Of a stretch of 64,000 nt of DNA, positions 48,638 through 56,990 are shown one piece after another (positions within the stretch are counted from its first letter, which is position 1; each line of letters starts with the position of its first letter). The stretch spans positions 1 to 64,000 of the forward strand of contig NZ_SEOO01000005.1 of the NCBI RefSeq assembly GCF_004152865.1. Reading direction: 5' to 3'. The translations under genes and the position numbers were made by a program. The notes below the pieces were generated by a model, which saw only the letters and a list, made by a program, of their open reading frames with translations, was not told the origin of the DNA and searched no databases. The DNA comes from Sphingobium cupriresistens. Lineage in GTDB: Bacteria; Pseudomonadota; Alphaproteobacteria; Sphingomonadales; Sphingomonadaceae.

Positions 48638-49843
48638 TTACTCCCCAAACCCCCTTGGTGCAGGATCGGCGACGGTCACGGCGCCAGCGCCGACTTCGCT
48701 GACTTCCAGCGCGCGTTCGGCGACGCCGGCGCGGTTGAAGCGGAAGGCGCCATCGATGCCGGAGAAACCGCCTGCGTCGCGCAGGCGCGCGGCGGGGAAG
48801 GGCAATCCGGGCTTCCAGTCCTGCGCGATGCGGACGGTCAGCAGCACCGAATCATAGCCGAGCGAGGACAGGCGAAAGGGGGATGCGCCGTAGCGGGCGC
48901 GATATTTGGTCGCGAGCTGGCGGTAGAGCGTGTCGGAAACGCTGGCGAACCAGGCGCCGCGCAGCACCGGGCTGGCGGCCAGCGTGCCTTCCGTATTCCA
49001 CAGTTCCGTACCGAGCAGGCGCGCGGTCGCGCCGCCATTTTTGCGCACGATCGGCGCGACCTGAAGCGCGACGCGGCCGCTGTCGGCGATCAGCAGCGCA
49101 TCATAGCTGGATGACGCCTGCAATTTCTTGACCGCTGCCGTGATCGAGGCGGGGCTGCGGTCGAACGTCTGCATGGACACGACGGTGCCGCCAGCCTGCT
49201 CGACCGCGCGCAGCAGCGCATTGCCCGCCCGTTCGCCATAGGTGCCGCGCGGGATCAGCGCGCCGAAATGGCTCAGGCCTCTTTCGCGGGCGAAACCGAC
49301 GACCCGTTCGATCGACTGGGTGGGATTGTAACCCATGATATAGACGCCGCCGCCCGCGACGCTGTTATCGTTGGAGAAGCTGATGACCGGGACATTGGCG
49401 CGCGCGGCGATAGGCCCGATCACACGGGCGTCCTCCGCCAGCAACGGTCCCAGGATCAGGCGGTTGCCGTCGGCCAGCGCCCTGTTCACCGCCGCAGCCG
49501 CACCAAGCGCGGTGTCATAGGTGGTGATGCGAACCCTGTCGGTTTTGGTATCCATCAACGCCAGCGTAGTGGCGTTGGCGATCGATCGGCCGACGCCCGC
49601 ATTGGGACCGCTCATCGGCACCAGCAGCGCGACGCGATGGCGCATGGCGTCGGTCGGCAGGCCCTGCACCACTTCCGGGCCGGTCGGCTGGACCGGGCCG
49701 GTGGGCGGCGCGGGGGCCGGCCCCTTGGGCACGATCGACTGACAGGCGGCCAGGAACAGCGCCGCCCCCATGAAGGTGCAGCGCGCGCCGCGCTTCATGG
49801 CAGCGAACACATTTGCTTGCCGGGGGGCATCCGTCTCTGTCAT
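48638..49843 (-). CDS. LpoA-like penicillin-binding-protein activator lipoprotein
   Basis: This 401-residue lipoprotein (lipobox LFLAAC) has a Pro-rich linker and a type I periplasmic-binding fold (VALLVPMSGPNAGVGRSIANA begins it, split at 70-90). It corresponds to the C-domain of E. coli LpoA, which activates PBP1A; the E. coli TPR N-domain is absent. The divergent rsmI-yraN pair reproduces the E. coli lpoA neighbourhood. Start at 49843 or the internal Met 15 codons later (49798) both precede the lipobox. Confidence 0.8.
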   Translation of the reverse strand: MTETDAPRQANVFAAMKRGARCTFMGAALFLAACQSIVPKGPAPAPPTGPVQPTGPEVVQGLPTDAMRHRVALLVPMSGPNAGVGRSIANATTLALMDTKTDRVRITTYDTALGAAAAVNRALADGNRLILGPLLAEDARVIGPIAARANVPVISFSNDNSVAGGGVYIMGYNPTQSIERVVGFARERGLSHFGALIPRGTYGERAGNALLRAVEQAGGTVVSMQTFDRSPASITAAVKKLQASSSYDALLIADSGRVALQVAPIVRKNGGATARLLGTELWNTEGTLAASPVLRGAWFASVSDTLYRQLATKYRARYGASPFRLSSLGYDSVLLTVRIAQDWKPGLPFPAARLRDAGGFSGIDGAFRFNRAGVAERALEVSEVGAGAVTVADPAPRGFGE

Positions 49844-49854
49844 CTGGCGTCCTT

Positions 49855-50697
49855 ATGGAAACTCGAACTTCTGGGCTAGAGCCTGGGCTTTATATCGTGG
49901 CTGGGCCGATCGGCAACCTTGGTGACCTTACGCCGCGCGGGGCCGAAGTCCTGCGGCTGGCCGATGTGGTCGCCGTGGAAGATACACGGGTGAGCGCGCG
50001 ACTGTTGCGCCATGCCGGTTCAGACCGGCCGATGGTGCCCTATCACGATCATAGCGCGGAAAATGTGCGCCAGCGGCTGGTGGATCGGATGGCGGGCGAA
50101 TCGATCGCTCTGCTGTCGGATGCGGGCACGCCGCTGATTTCCGATCCGGGCTACAAGCTGGTGCGCGACGCGCGGGCGGCGGGGCGCAGGATCACGACGC
50201 TGCCGGGGCCAAGCGCGGCGATCGCAGCGCTGACGCTGTCGGGGCTGCCGACCGATCGCTTCCTGTTCATGGGATTTTTGCCGAGCAAGACGAAGGCGCG
50301 GGGCGATACGCTGGACGAGGTGGCGGCATTGCGCGCGACTTTGGTTTTCTACGAAAGCGGGCCGCGCCTGTCGGAAAGCCTGTCGGCCATGGCGGCGCAT
50401 CTGGGGAATCGCGATGCGGCGGTCAGTCGCGAGATCAGCAAGACGTTCGAGGAAACCGCCTGCGGTACGCTGTCCGAACTGTCCGCCCGCTATGCCGATG
50501 CGCCGCCCAAGGGCGAGATCGTCGTCACCGTCGGCCCGCCGGGCGAATCGCCGCCCGCCAGCACGGAGGACGCCGACGCGGCGTTGCGGGAGGCGCTGAC
50601 CCGGCTGTCGGTGTCGAAGGCGGCGGGCGAGGTCGCGAAGAAATTAGGGCTGGACCGGCGGACGCTCTATGATCGGGCGACGGAATTGAAGGGGTGA
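49855..50697 (+). CDS. rsmI: 16S rRNA 2'-O-methyltransferase RsmI
   Basis: This 280-residue SAM enzyme methylates the 2'-hydroxyl of C1402 in 16S rRNA. It has VAGPIGNLGDLTPRG, VAVEDTR and SDAGTPLISDPGYKL. ATG at 49855 was chosen; it overlaps yraN by 4 bases. Confidence 0.95.
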   Translation: METRTSGLEPGLYIVAGPIGNLGDLTPRGAEVLRLADVVAVEDTRVSARLLRHAGSDRPMVPYHDHSAENVRQRLVDRMAGESIALLSDAGTPLISDPGYKLVRDARAAGRRITTLPGPSAAIAALTLSGLPTDRFLFMGFLPSKTKARGDTLDEVAALRATLVFYESGPRLSESLSAMAAHLGNRDAAVSREISKTFEETACGTLSELSARYADAPPKGEIVVTVGPPGESPPASTEDADAALREALTRLSVSKAAGEVAKKLGLDRRTLYDRATELKG

Positions 50698-51047
50698 CGA
50701 GAGCGGCGGCGGAGAAGCGCGGGCGGCAGGCCGAACGCATCGCCGCCTGGTGGCTGCGGCTGAAGGGCTGGCAGATTGTCGGCCGCCGGATGCGTACGCC
50801 CGCTGGCGAGGTCGATCTGGTCGCGCGGCGGGGGGCGATGCTGGCCTTTGTCGAGGTGAAAGCGCGGGCGAGCGCGGCGGAACTGGACCTAGCGATCGAC
50901 GAGCGGCGGCTGGCGCGGGTCGCGAAGGCGGCGGAAATATTGTGGCACGAACTGGCGAAACCGGGGGACGACATGCGAATCGACGTCATCCTCCTTGCGC
51001 CGGGGCGTGCGCCGCGCCATCTGGCCAATGTCTGGCATGGGGGGTGA
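50694..51047 (+). CDS. yraN: YraN/UPF0102 nuclease-fold protein
   Basis: This 117-residue protein has the restriction-endonuclease-like core GRQAERIAAWWL, GEVDLVARR and FVEVKARAS (E...D...ExK). The role is unknown; it is nearly always next to rsmI. Start is GTG overlapping the rsmI stop. Confidence 0.88.
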   Translation: MTRAAAEKRGRQAERIAAWWLRLKGWQIVGRRMRTPAGEVDLVARRGAMLAFVEVKARASAAELDLAIDERRLARVAKAAEILWHELAKPGDDMRIDVILLAPGRAPRHLANVWHGG

Positions 51048-51070
51048 AGGCCCGCCCCATCCATCAATCC

Positions 51071-51172
51071 CGTTCGTGTCGAGCGGAGGTTCGAGCGAAG
51101 CCGAGAACCGCAGTCGAGAAAGGGTTCTCGACGGGCGCTTCTCGACAAGCTCGAAGCTGCTCGAACCGAACG
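51071..51172. repeat. Palindromic repeat just upstream of gshB
   Basis: CGTTCG at the left and CGAACG at the right bound several internal pairs (GTTCGAGC/GCTCGAAC-like, GTCGAGAA/TTCTCGAC). It resembles 28189-28281. It ends 10 bases before the gshB start, so it would fold next to the ribosome-binding site in the message. Confidence 0.65.
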
Positions 51173-51182
51173 GTTTAAGGGA

Positions 51183-52166
51183 ATGACGCGCATGACCGAA
51201 CTCAACCCCCTGACCGTCGCCATGCAGATGGACCCGATGGAGGACATCAAGATCGCCGGCGATTCGACCTTCCACATCATGCTGGCGGCGCAGGCGCGGG
51301 GGCACCGGCTCTATCATTATCTGGCGCCCGACCTGACCTTTCGCGACGGCCGCGTGCTGGCGAAGGCGCGGCCGGTCAATGTGCAGAAAGTGGAGGGCGA
51401 CCATTTCGCCTTTGGCCCGGAAGAGGTGCTGGACCTGGGCCGCGACGTCGATGTCGTGTGGATGCGGCAAGACCCGCCCTTTGACCTGAGCTACATCACC
51501 GCCACCCATTTGCTGGAACGGGTGCAGGAAGAGACGCTGGTGGTGAATGATCCCGCCAGCGTCCGCAATGCGCCCGAAAAGCTGTTCGTGCTCGATTATG
51601 CGCGCTTCATGCCGCCCACGATGATCACCCGCGACCTGGGCGAGGTGAAGAGCTTCCTGGCGGAGCATGGCGAAATCGTGGTCAAGCCGCTGTACGGCAA
51701 TGGCGGCGTGGCGGTTTTCCATGTCGGCAAGAATGGGGCCAACCTGTCGTCACTGGTGGAGTTGTTCAAGGCGTCGTGGGTCGAGCCGTTCATGGTCCAG
51801 GCCTTCATCCCCGGCGTCGCGCAGGGCGACAAGCGCATCGTGCTGATCGATGGCGAGGTGGCGGGCGCGGTCAATCGTATTCCGGGCGCGGGCGAAATCC
51901 GGTCGAACCTGGCGGTGGGCGGATCGGCGGCCAAGACGCTGCTGACCGACAAGGAGCGCGAAATCTGCGCCGCGATGGCGCCGGAGTTGAAGGCCCGCGG
52001 GCTGCTGTTCGTGGGGATCGACGTGATTGGGGGCGAATGGCTGACCGAGATCAACGTGACTTCGCCGACGGGCATCGTGTCGATCGATGCGTTCGACGGG
52101 ACCGACACCGGCGGCCTGATCTGGGACGCGATCGACGCCCGGCTGGCGGCGCGGGCGGCGGCGTAG
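51183..52166 (+). CDS. gshB: Glutathione synthetase
   Basis: This 327-residue ATP-grasp enzyme joins gamma-glutamylcysteine to glycine. It begins with VAMQMDPMEDIKIAGDST and has WMRQDPPFDLSY, VKPLYGNGG, GDKRIVLIDGE and EINVTSPTGI. ATG at 51183 has aaggg 5 bases upstream; ATG at 51192 is possible. The 156 bases after it hold a 23-bp repeat copy. Confidence 0.95.
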   Translation: MTRMTELNPLTVAMQMDPMEDIKIAGDSTFHIMLAAQARGHRLYHYLAPDLTFRDGRVLAKARPVNVQKVEGDHFAFGPEEVLDLGRDVDVVWMRQDPPFDLSYITATHLLERVQEETLVVNDPASVRNAPEKLFVLDYARFMPPTMITRDLGEVKSFLAEHGEIVVKPLYGNGGVAVFHVGKNGANLSSLVELFKASWVEPFMVQAFIPGVAQGDKRIVLIDGEVAGAVNRIPGAGEIRSNLAVGGSAAKTLLTDKEREICAAMAPELKARGLLFVGIDVIGGEWLTEINVTSPTGIVSIDAFDGTDTGGLIWDAIDARLAARAAA

Positions 52167-52238
52167 ATATGTCGCTGTTCCTCAAATCCATTCCGGCTAA
52201 GCAACGTCGAAGTCCATTGCCAAAGGAAAGTTAGGCCC

Positions 52239-52261
52239 TTCGACAGGCCTAGGGCGAACGG
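52239..52261 (+). repeat. 23-bp dispersed repeat copy
   Basis: TTCGACAGGCCTAG followed by GGCGAACGG, one of three near-identical units in the window (26581, 39367). It lies in the gap between gshB and the DedA gene; nothing else is seen in that gap. Confidence 0.65.
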
Positions 52262-52322
52262 AAGTGAGGGTGGCGCGTTAGTCCATCTTCGTGCCCTTTG
52301 AGAACCAAGTGAGCGATATTTC

Positions 52323-52922
52323 ATGACTGACTGGGTTCTGCGCCTGATCGATGCGGGCGGCTATTGGGGCATTTTCCTGCTGATGATATTGGAGAATGTC
52401 TTTCCGCCGATCCCGTCCGAACTCATCATGGGGATTGGTGGCATCCGCGTCGGGCAGGGACGGATGGACATGAGCTGGCTGCTGCTGGCCGGCACGATCG
52501 GCACCACGATCGGCAATTATTTCTGGTATCTGGTCGGCCATGTGCTGGGCTTCGAGCGTCTGAAACCCTTGGTCGATCGCTTCGGCCGCTGGGCGACGCT
52601 GGAATGGCGCGATGTCGAGGCGCTGGACCGGCTATTCGGCAAATATGGCCAGATCGTCGTCTTCGTCTTTCGCTTCATGCCCGCCTTCCGCACCATGGTC
52701 TCGCTGCCCGCTGGGCTGTTCCGCATGGGGCATGTCCGTTTTCTGCTGTGGACGATGGGCGGGGCGCTGATCTGGAATGTCATTCTGGCTTATGCCGGCT
52801 ATGTGCTGGGGCAGAATTTCCGGGACATAGACCATTATGTCGGCCCGGTGGCGACCGCCTGCGTGGTGGGCGCGGTGATCCTCTATCTCTGGCGGCTCGC
52901 GACCTGGCGACCCAAGGGCTGA
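52323..52922 (+). CDS. DedA-family membrane protein
   Basis: This 199-residue inner-membrane protein of the DedA/VTT family has the re-entrant loop motif ENVFPPIPSELI near 24-35 and FRFMPAFRTMVSLPAGLFRM, which holds the essential arginines. DedA proteins are undecaprenyl-phosphate or phospholipid flippases/scramblases. It converges on xerC with one base between stops. Confidence 0.9.
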   Translation: MTDWVLRLIDAGGYWGIFLLMILENVFPPIPSELIMGIGGIRVGQGRMDMSWLLLAGTIGTTIGNYFWYLVGHVLGFERLKPLVDRFGRWATLEWRDVEALDRLFGKYGQIVVFVFRFMPAFRTMVSLPAGLFRMGHVRFLLWTMGGALIWNVILAYAGYVLGQNFRDIDHYVGPVATACVVGAVILYLWRLATWRPKG

Positions 52923-52923
52923 T

Positions 52924-53823
52924 TCACGCCCTGGGATGGGCGTTGCGATAGATGTCGAGCAGGTGGGCGGCATCGACCTGGGTGTAGACCTGGGTCGAGG
53001 ACAGGCTGGCATGGCCCAATAGCTCCTGCAAGGAGCGCAGGTCCGCGCCGCGGCCGAGCAGGTGGGTGGCGAAACTGTGGCGCAGCGCGTGGGGCGTCGT
53101 GCGGTCCGACAGGCCGAGCCGCCCGCGCGCGCCCTGCACCGCGCGGCGGATGAGCGCGGGGGAAAGCGGCCCGCCGCGCGCGCCGCGGAACAGCGGCTGG
53201 TCGCGGGCGGGCGGATAGGGGCAGGCGTCGACATAGGCGTCGATCGCGGCGCGCACCTGCGGCAGCAGGGGCACGATGCGGGTCTTGCCCCGCTTGCCGG
53301 TGACGCGCAGCGTGTCGCCCAGCGGCAATATGTCGCCATGCAGGCCCATCGCCTCGCCGATGCGCAGGCCTGCGCCATAGAGCAGCAGCAGCACCGCCCA
53401 GTCGCGCGCGCCGATCCAGCCTTCGCGGGCCGTCTCGGCGATGTCCTGCGCCAGCGCGACGGCTTCGTCGGGAGAGATGGGGCGGGGGAGGCCGCGCTTG
53501 ACCCTCGGCCCCTTGAGCAGCGGCACGCGGGCGTCGTCGCCGCCGACGAACCTGAGGAAACCGCGCACGGCGGAGAGTTCGCGGGCGGCGGAGAGATTGC
53601 CGATGCCGTCCGTCCGCCGGCTGGCGAGGAAGGCGCGCAGCTCGGCCTGATCGATGTGCGCGAGCGTGGCGGGGCTGACGCCTTCGCCGCGATGCTGTTC
53701 GAGGAAGGCGATCAGCCGCTCGGCGGTGGCGACATAGGCGCGGACGGTGTGAACAGAGCGCCGTCGGTCGAGCGCGAGATGCTGGCGCCAGCGTTCGGAA
53801 AGGGCGGGGGTCATGTTGGTCAC
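52924..53823 (-). CDS. xerC: Site-specific tyrosine recombinase XerC
   Basis: This 299-residue recombinase resolves chromosome dimers at dif with XerD. It has the SAM-like N-domain and the catalytic set Arg (GAGLRIGE), Lys (TGKRGKTR), His-x-x-Arg (HALRHSFA), His (LLGHAS) and Tyr (TQVYTQV). The GTG start at 53823 overlaps the stop of the upstream lipoprotein gene; ATG at 53814 is an alternative. Nothing around it suggests an integrative element, so it is the housekeeping enzyme. Confidence 0.92.
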   Translation of the reverse strand: MTNMTPALSERWRQHLALDRRRSVHTVRAYVATAERLIAFLEQHRGEGVSPATLAHIDQAELRAFLASRRTDGIGNLSAARELSAVRGFLRFVGGDDARVPLLKGPRVKRGLPRPISPDEAVALAQDIAETAREGWIGARDWAVLLLLYGAGLRIGEAMGLHGDILPLGDTLRVTGKRGKTRIVPLLPQVRAAIDAYVDACPYPPARDQPLFRGARGGPLSPALIRRAVQGARGRLGLSDRTTPHALRHSFATHLLGRGADLRSLQELLGHASLSSTQVYTQVDAAHLLDIYRNAHPRA

Positions 53824-54227
53824 TGTAACAGGACCAGCGGTTTAAGTGGCGTTGGCAAGGTTTCGAACCGTTCGAACAGGCGTCCGCCTGCGACGGTCAC
53901 GCACATATGGTTCATCGGCACGGTATATTTGAGGCGAAACTGGCTTTGGAAGCCCATCTCCCTATTTTGCGTCAAATTCGGCACCTTTGCGAATGCCACA
54001 CCAGACGCGCACTCGGCGATGGTTGCTGTGGTGCTGGCCAAATTCCGTGCCATGATAGGGGCGTACCGGGCAGGAACGGTCAGGTTCAGCCGATAATCGA
54101 CATAATCCACCGACGTCCCGTCGAACGCGGGGCGTTTGTAGGTGGCATCGACCGGCACAGTATAGGTGTCGCAACCGCCCAACGCCATAAAGCCGATGGC
54201 TGCCATTGCTATGACGGGAGGTCGCAT
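53820..54227 (-). CDS. Unknown small lipoprotein
   Basis: This 135-residue protein has a signal sequence with lipobox FMALGGC and a mature part of mixed beta character, including DATYKRPAFDGTSVDYVDYRL and two further Cys (CASG and HMCV) that might pair. No family is recognised. It overlaps xerC by 4 bases, so is co-transcribed with it. AT content is a little higher than its neighbours. Confidence 0.65.
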   Translation of the reverse strand: MRPPVIAMAAIGFMALGGCDTYTVPVDATYKRPAFDGTSVDYVDYRLNLTVPARYAPIMARNLASTTATIAECASGVAFAKVPNLTQNREMGFQSQFRLKYTVPMNHMCVTVAGGRLFERFETLPTPLKPLVLLQ

Positions 54228-54342
54228 CCACCTTGTCTAGGCGATTAGCCGTTGATGCGACAATCTTTCATTTGTCGTCTTCCTATCTATGGGCCGGGCA
54301 AGGCCTTTTCGACGCCCTTGAAATCCGCGCATAAATGGGCAC

Positions 54343-55230
54343 ATGGGATGCATGGCAACACCTTTCGATCCGGCCGACCTGCCGACCGGCGTCCTGATGC
54401 CGCTGTCTCCGCTGGTGGCGCGGGTGCTGGCGCCCAATCCGTCGCCCTTCACCTATACCGGCACGCAGACCTATGTCGTGGGAATCGAGGCGGTCGCGGT
54501 GATCGACCCTGGTCCCGCGGACCCCGATCATCTCGCCGCGCTGACCGCCGCCATTGCCGGACGCTCCGTGGTGGCGATATTATGCACCCATACCCATCGC
54601 GACCATAGCCCGGCCGCCAGGCCGCTGAGCGACCTGACCGGCGCGCCGGTCATCGGCTGTGCGCCGCTGACGCTGGAGGATGACGGGCCGCGGGCGGACG
54701 CGGCCTTCGACGCCGATTACCGGCCTGACCGAGTACTGGTCGATGGCGAGCAGGTGAGCGGGCCGGGCTGGACGCTGGAGGCGGTGGCGACGCCGGGGCA
54801 TACGTCCAACCACCTCTGCTTCGCCTTGCTGGAAGAGAAGGCCCTTTTTACTGGCGACCATGTGATGGGCTGGTCGACCAGTGTGATCTCGCCGCCCGAT
54901 GGCGACATGAGCGCCTATATGCGCTCGATGCAGCGACTGCTGGAGCGGGACGATGTCATCTATTATCCCGCGCATGGGGAACCGATCGAGACGCCGCAGC
55001 GGCTGGTGCGCGGCATGATGGGCCATCGCAAGCAGCGCGAGGGGCAGATTTTGCGCTTTCTGGAGCGCAACGGCGACAGCGCCATCCCCGACATGGTGGC
55101 CGAAATGTACAAGGGCGTCGATCCGCGCCTCTATGGCGCGGCAGGGCGATCGGTGCTGGCGCATCTGATCGACCTGGACGGCCGCGGTCTGGCCGCGCCG
55201 CTGGAGGATGGGCGATGGCAGACGCGCTGA
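54343..55230 (+). CDS. Metallo-beta-lactamase fold hydrolase (LACTB2-like)
   Basis: This 295-residue hydrolase carries the zinc motif THTHRDHS, a second His in TPGHTSNH, Asp in FTGDHVMG and a late His in YYPAHGEP, a complete two-metal site. The C-terminal winged-helix-like domain (about 225-295) matches the LACTB2/glyoxalase-II-like group, some of which are RNases. Substrate unknown. ATG at 54352 is an alternative start. It overlaps the next gene by 16 bases. Confidence 0.85.
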   Translation: MGCMATPFDPADLPTGVLMPLSPLVARVLAPNPSPFTYTGTQTYVVGIEAVAVIDPGPADPDHLAALTAAIAGRSVVAILCTHTHRDHSPAARPLSDLTGAPVIGCAPLTLEDDGPRADAAFDADYRPDRVLVDGEQVSGPGWTLEAVATPGHTSNHLCFALLEEKALFTGDHVMGWSTSVISPPDGDMSAYMRSMQRLLERDDVIYYPAHGEPIETPQRLVRGMMGHRKQREGQILRFLERNGDSAIPDMVAEMYKGVDPRLYGAAGRSVLAHLIDLDGRGLAAPLEDGRWQTR

Positions 55231-55928
55231 GGCGTTATGTCGGTCCCGTCCTTGCCGCGTTGCTGATTTTGGGCGTGGGCGCGGCGATGCTGGTCGGGTG
55301 GCAGCGTTATGATCGCGACTATGTGGTCGCGGTCGAGGATGACGGGTCCGCGGTGACGAAGATCATCGCGGAGAAGATCGCAGGCGCCAGCGACCTGCGC
55401 GTGTCGCGGCTGAACGGCACGGTCCAGAGCACGGCGCAGGACGTGCGGGGCTTTGGCTGGCTGAAATCCGACCAGGTGGTGAAGATGCCCTATTCGGTCG
55501 ATTATTTCATCGATCTGTCGGGACTGAGCGCGCGCGATCTGGAGTGGAACGAGAAGAGCCGCACGCTGATCGTCAATGCGCCCGATGTGACGCCGGACAA
55601 GCCCAATGTCGACGAGGCGCGCCGGACGCTGGTGCGGACCAGCGGCCTGTTCGTGACGCGGGCGGCGGGCGAGGCCCTCAGCCGGAAAGTGTCCGCCCAT
55701 GCGCAGGCCCGCGCCGCGGCATCGGCGCGCTCGCCCGAACGCATGGCGCAGGCGCGCGAATATGGGCGCGCGGCGGTGGGCAAGATCATGGGCGCGCCGC
55801 TGGCTGCGATGGGCTTTGGCGACGCGCGGGTGATCGTCACTTTCCCGTCGGAAAGACGCAGCAAGGAACAGTGGGACGTCACAACGCCGATCAACGAGGT
55901 ACTGGCCAACAGGCGGCCACAGCGCTAG
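55215..55928 (+). CDS. DUF4230 membrane-anchored protein
   Basis: This 237-residue protein has one N-terminal membrane helix (about 8-28) and a periplasmic DUF4230 domain (VSRLNGTVQSTAQD...MPYSVDYFIDLSGL). Function unknown. It is read with the hydrolase before it and lies 44 bases before nadA. Confidence 0.75.
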   Translation: MADALRRYVGPVLAALLILGVGAAMLVGWQRYDRDYVVAVEDDGSAVTKIIAEKIAGASDLRVSRLNGTVQSTAQDVRGFGWLKSDQVVKMPYSVDYFIDLSGLSARDLEWNEKSRTLIVNAPDVTPDKPNVDEARRTLVRTSGLFVTRAAGEALSRKVSAHAQARAAASARSPERMAQAREYGRAAVGKIMGAPLAAMGFGDARVIVTFPSERRSKEQWDVTTPINEVLANRRPQR

Positions 55929-55972
55929 GGCGCGGACAAAGGGCCAGCCATGGGACCGAGGAGTATCAGGGT

Positions 55973-56977
55973 ATGAACGCGATCACGGGAATCCCGCAAG
56001 GCACTGACCTGCGCGCCGAAATCGACCGATTGCGCAAGGAGCGCAACGCCGTCATCCTCGGCCATTATTACCAGTCGCCCGAAATTCAGGATCTGTCGGA
56101 CTTTGTCGGCGATTCGCTGGAACTGTCGCGCAAGGCGGCGGAGACGGATGCGGACGTGATCGCTTTCTGCGGCGTGCGCTTCATGGCGGAGACGGCGAAA
56201 ATCCTGTCGCCCCAGAAGATCGTCGTGCTGCCGGACATGGACGCGGGCTGTTCATTGGAGGACAGCTGCCCGCCCGCCCAGTTCAAGGCGTTTCGCGAGG
56301 CGCATCCCGATCATATCGCGCTCAGCTACATCAATTGTTCGGCCGAGGTGAAGGCGCTGTCCGACATTATCGTCACTAGCTCTTCGGCGGAAAAGATATT
56401 GGCGCAGATACCCCAGAGCCAAAAGATCATCTTCGGTCCCGACAAGCATCTGGGCGGCTACCTCAAGCGCAAACTGGGCCGCGACATGCTGCTGTGGCCG
56501 GGCGTGTGCATCGTGCATGAGGCGTTCAGCGAGACCGAACTGCTCAAACTCAAGGTTCAGCACCCCGACGCGCCGATCGCCGCGCACCCCGAATGTCCGC
56601 CCTATATCGTCGATCATGCCGACTATGTCGGATCGACCAGCGGCATATTGGATTTCGCCAAGACGATGCCGGGCGACACGCTGATCGTGGCGACCGAACC
56701 GCATATCATCCATCAGATGGAAAAGGCGGTGCCGCACAAGAATTTCATCGGCGCGCCCGGCGCGGACGGCAACTGCAACTGCAATATCTGCCCCTATATG
56801 GCGCTCAACACGATGGAGAAGCTGTATTTGTCGCTGCGCGATTTGCAGCCGCGGATCGAAATGGACGAAACGCTGCGGTTGCAGGCGAAGAAGAGCCTGG
56901 ACCGGATGCTGGAAATGGCGAGCGGGACCGTGGGCCAGGGAGACGTGGGCGCCAGAGATGCGGGCGCGCGGCCCTGA
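55973..56977 (+). CDS. nadA: Quinolinate synthase
   Basis: This 334-residue [4Fe-4S] enzyme condenses iminoaspartate with dihydroxyacetone phosphate to quinolinate for NAD. It shows AVILGHYYQSPEIQD-like NAVILGHYYQSPE, INCSAEVKA, GVCIVHE and CNCNICPYM, giving the three cluster cysteines. ATG at 55973 follows gagtatcaggg. nadC follows after one gene; no nadB is in the window. Confidence 0.95.
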   Translation: MNAITGIPQGTDLRAEIDRLRKERNAVILGHYYQSPEIQDLSDFVGDSLELSRKAAETDADVIAFCGVRFMAETAKILSPQKIVVLPDMDAGCSLEDSCPPAQFKAFREAHPDHIALSYINCSAEVKALSDIIVTSSSAEKILAQIPQSQKIIFGPDKHLGGYLKRKLGRDMLLWPGVCIVHEAFSETELLKLKVQHPDAPIAAHPECPPYIVDHADYVGSTSGILDFAKTMPGDTLIVATEPHIIHQMEKAVPHKNFIGAPGADGNCNCNICPYMALNTMEKLYLSLRDLQPRIEMDETLRLQAKKSLDRMLEMASGTVGQGDVGARDAGARP

Positions 56978-56990
56978 AAGTTGATTGGTG

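Noticed and set aside
52924-53823. Phage or integron integrase and a nearby attachment site
   Set aside because: Sequence and length fit housekeeping XerC, and no tRNA, phage or cassette genes are present.
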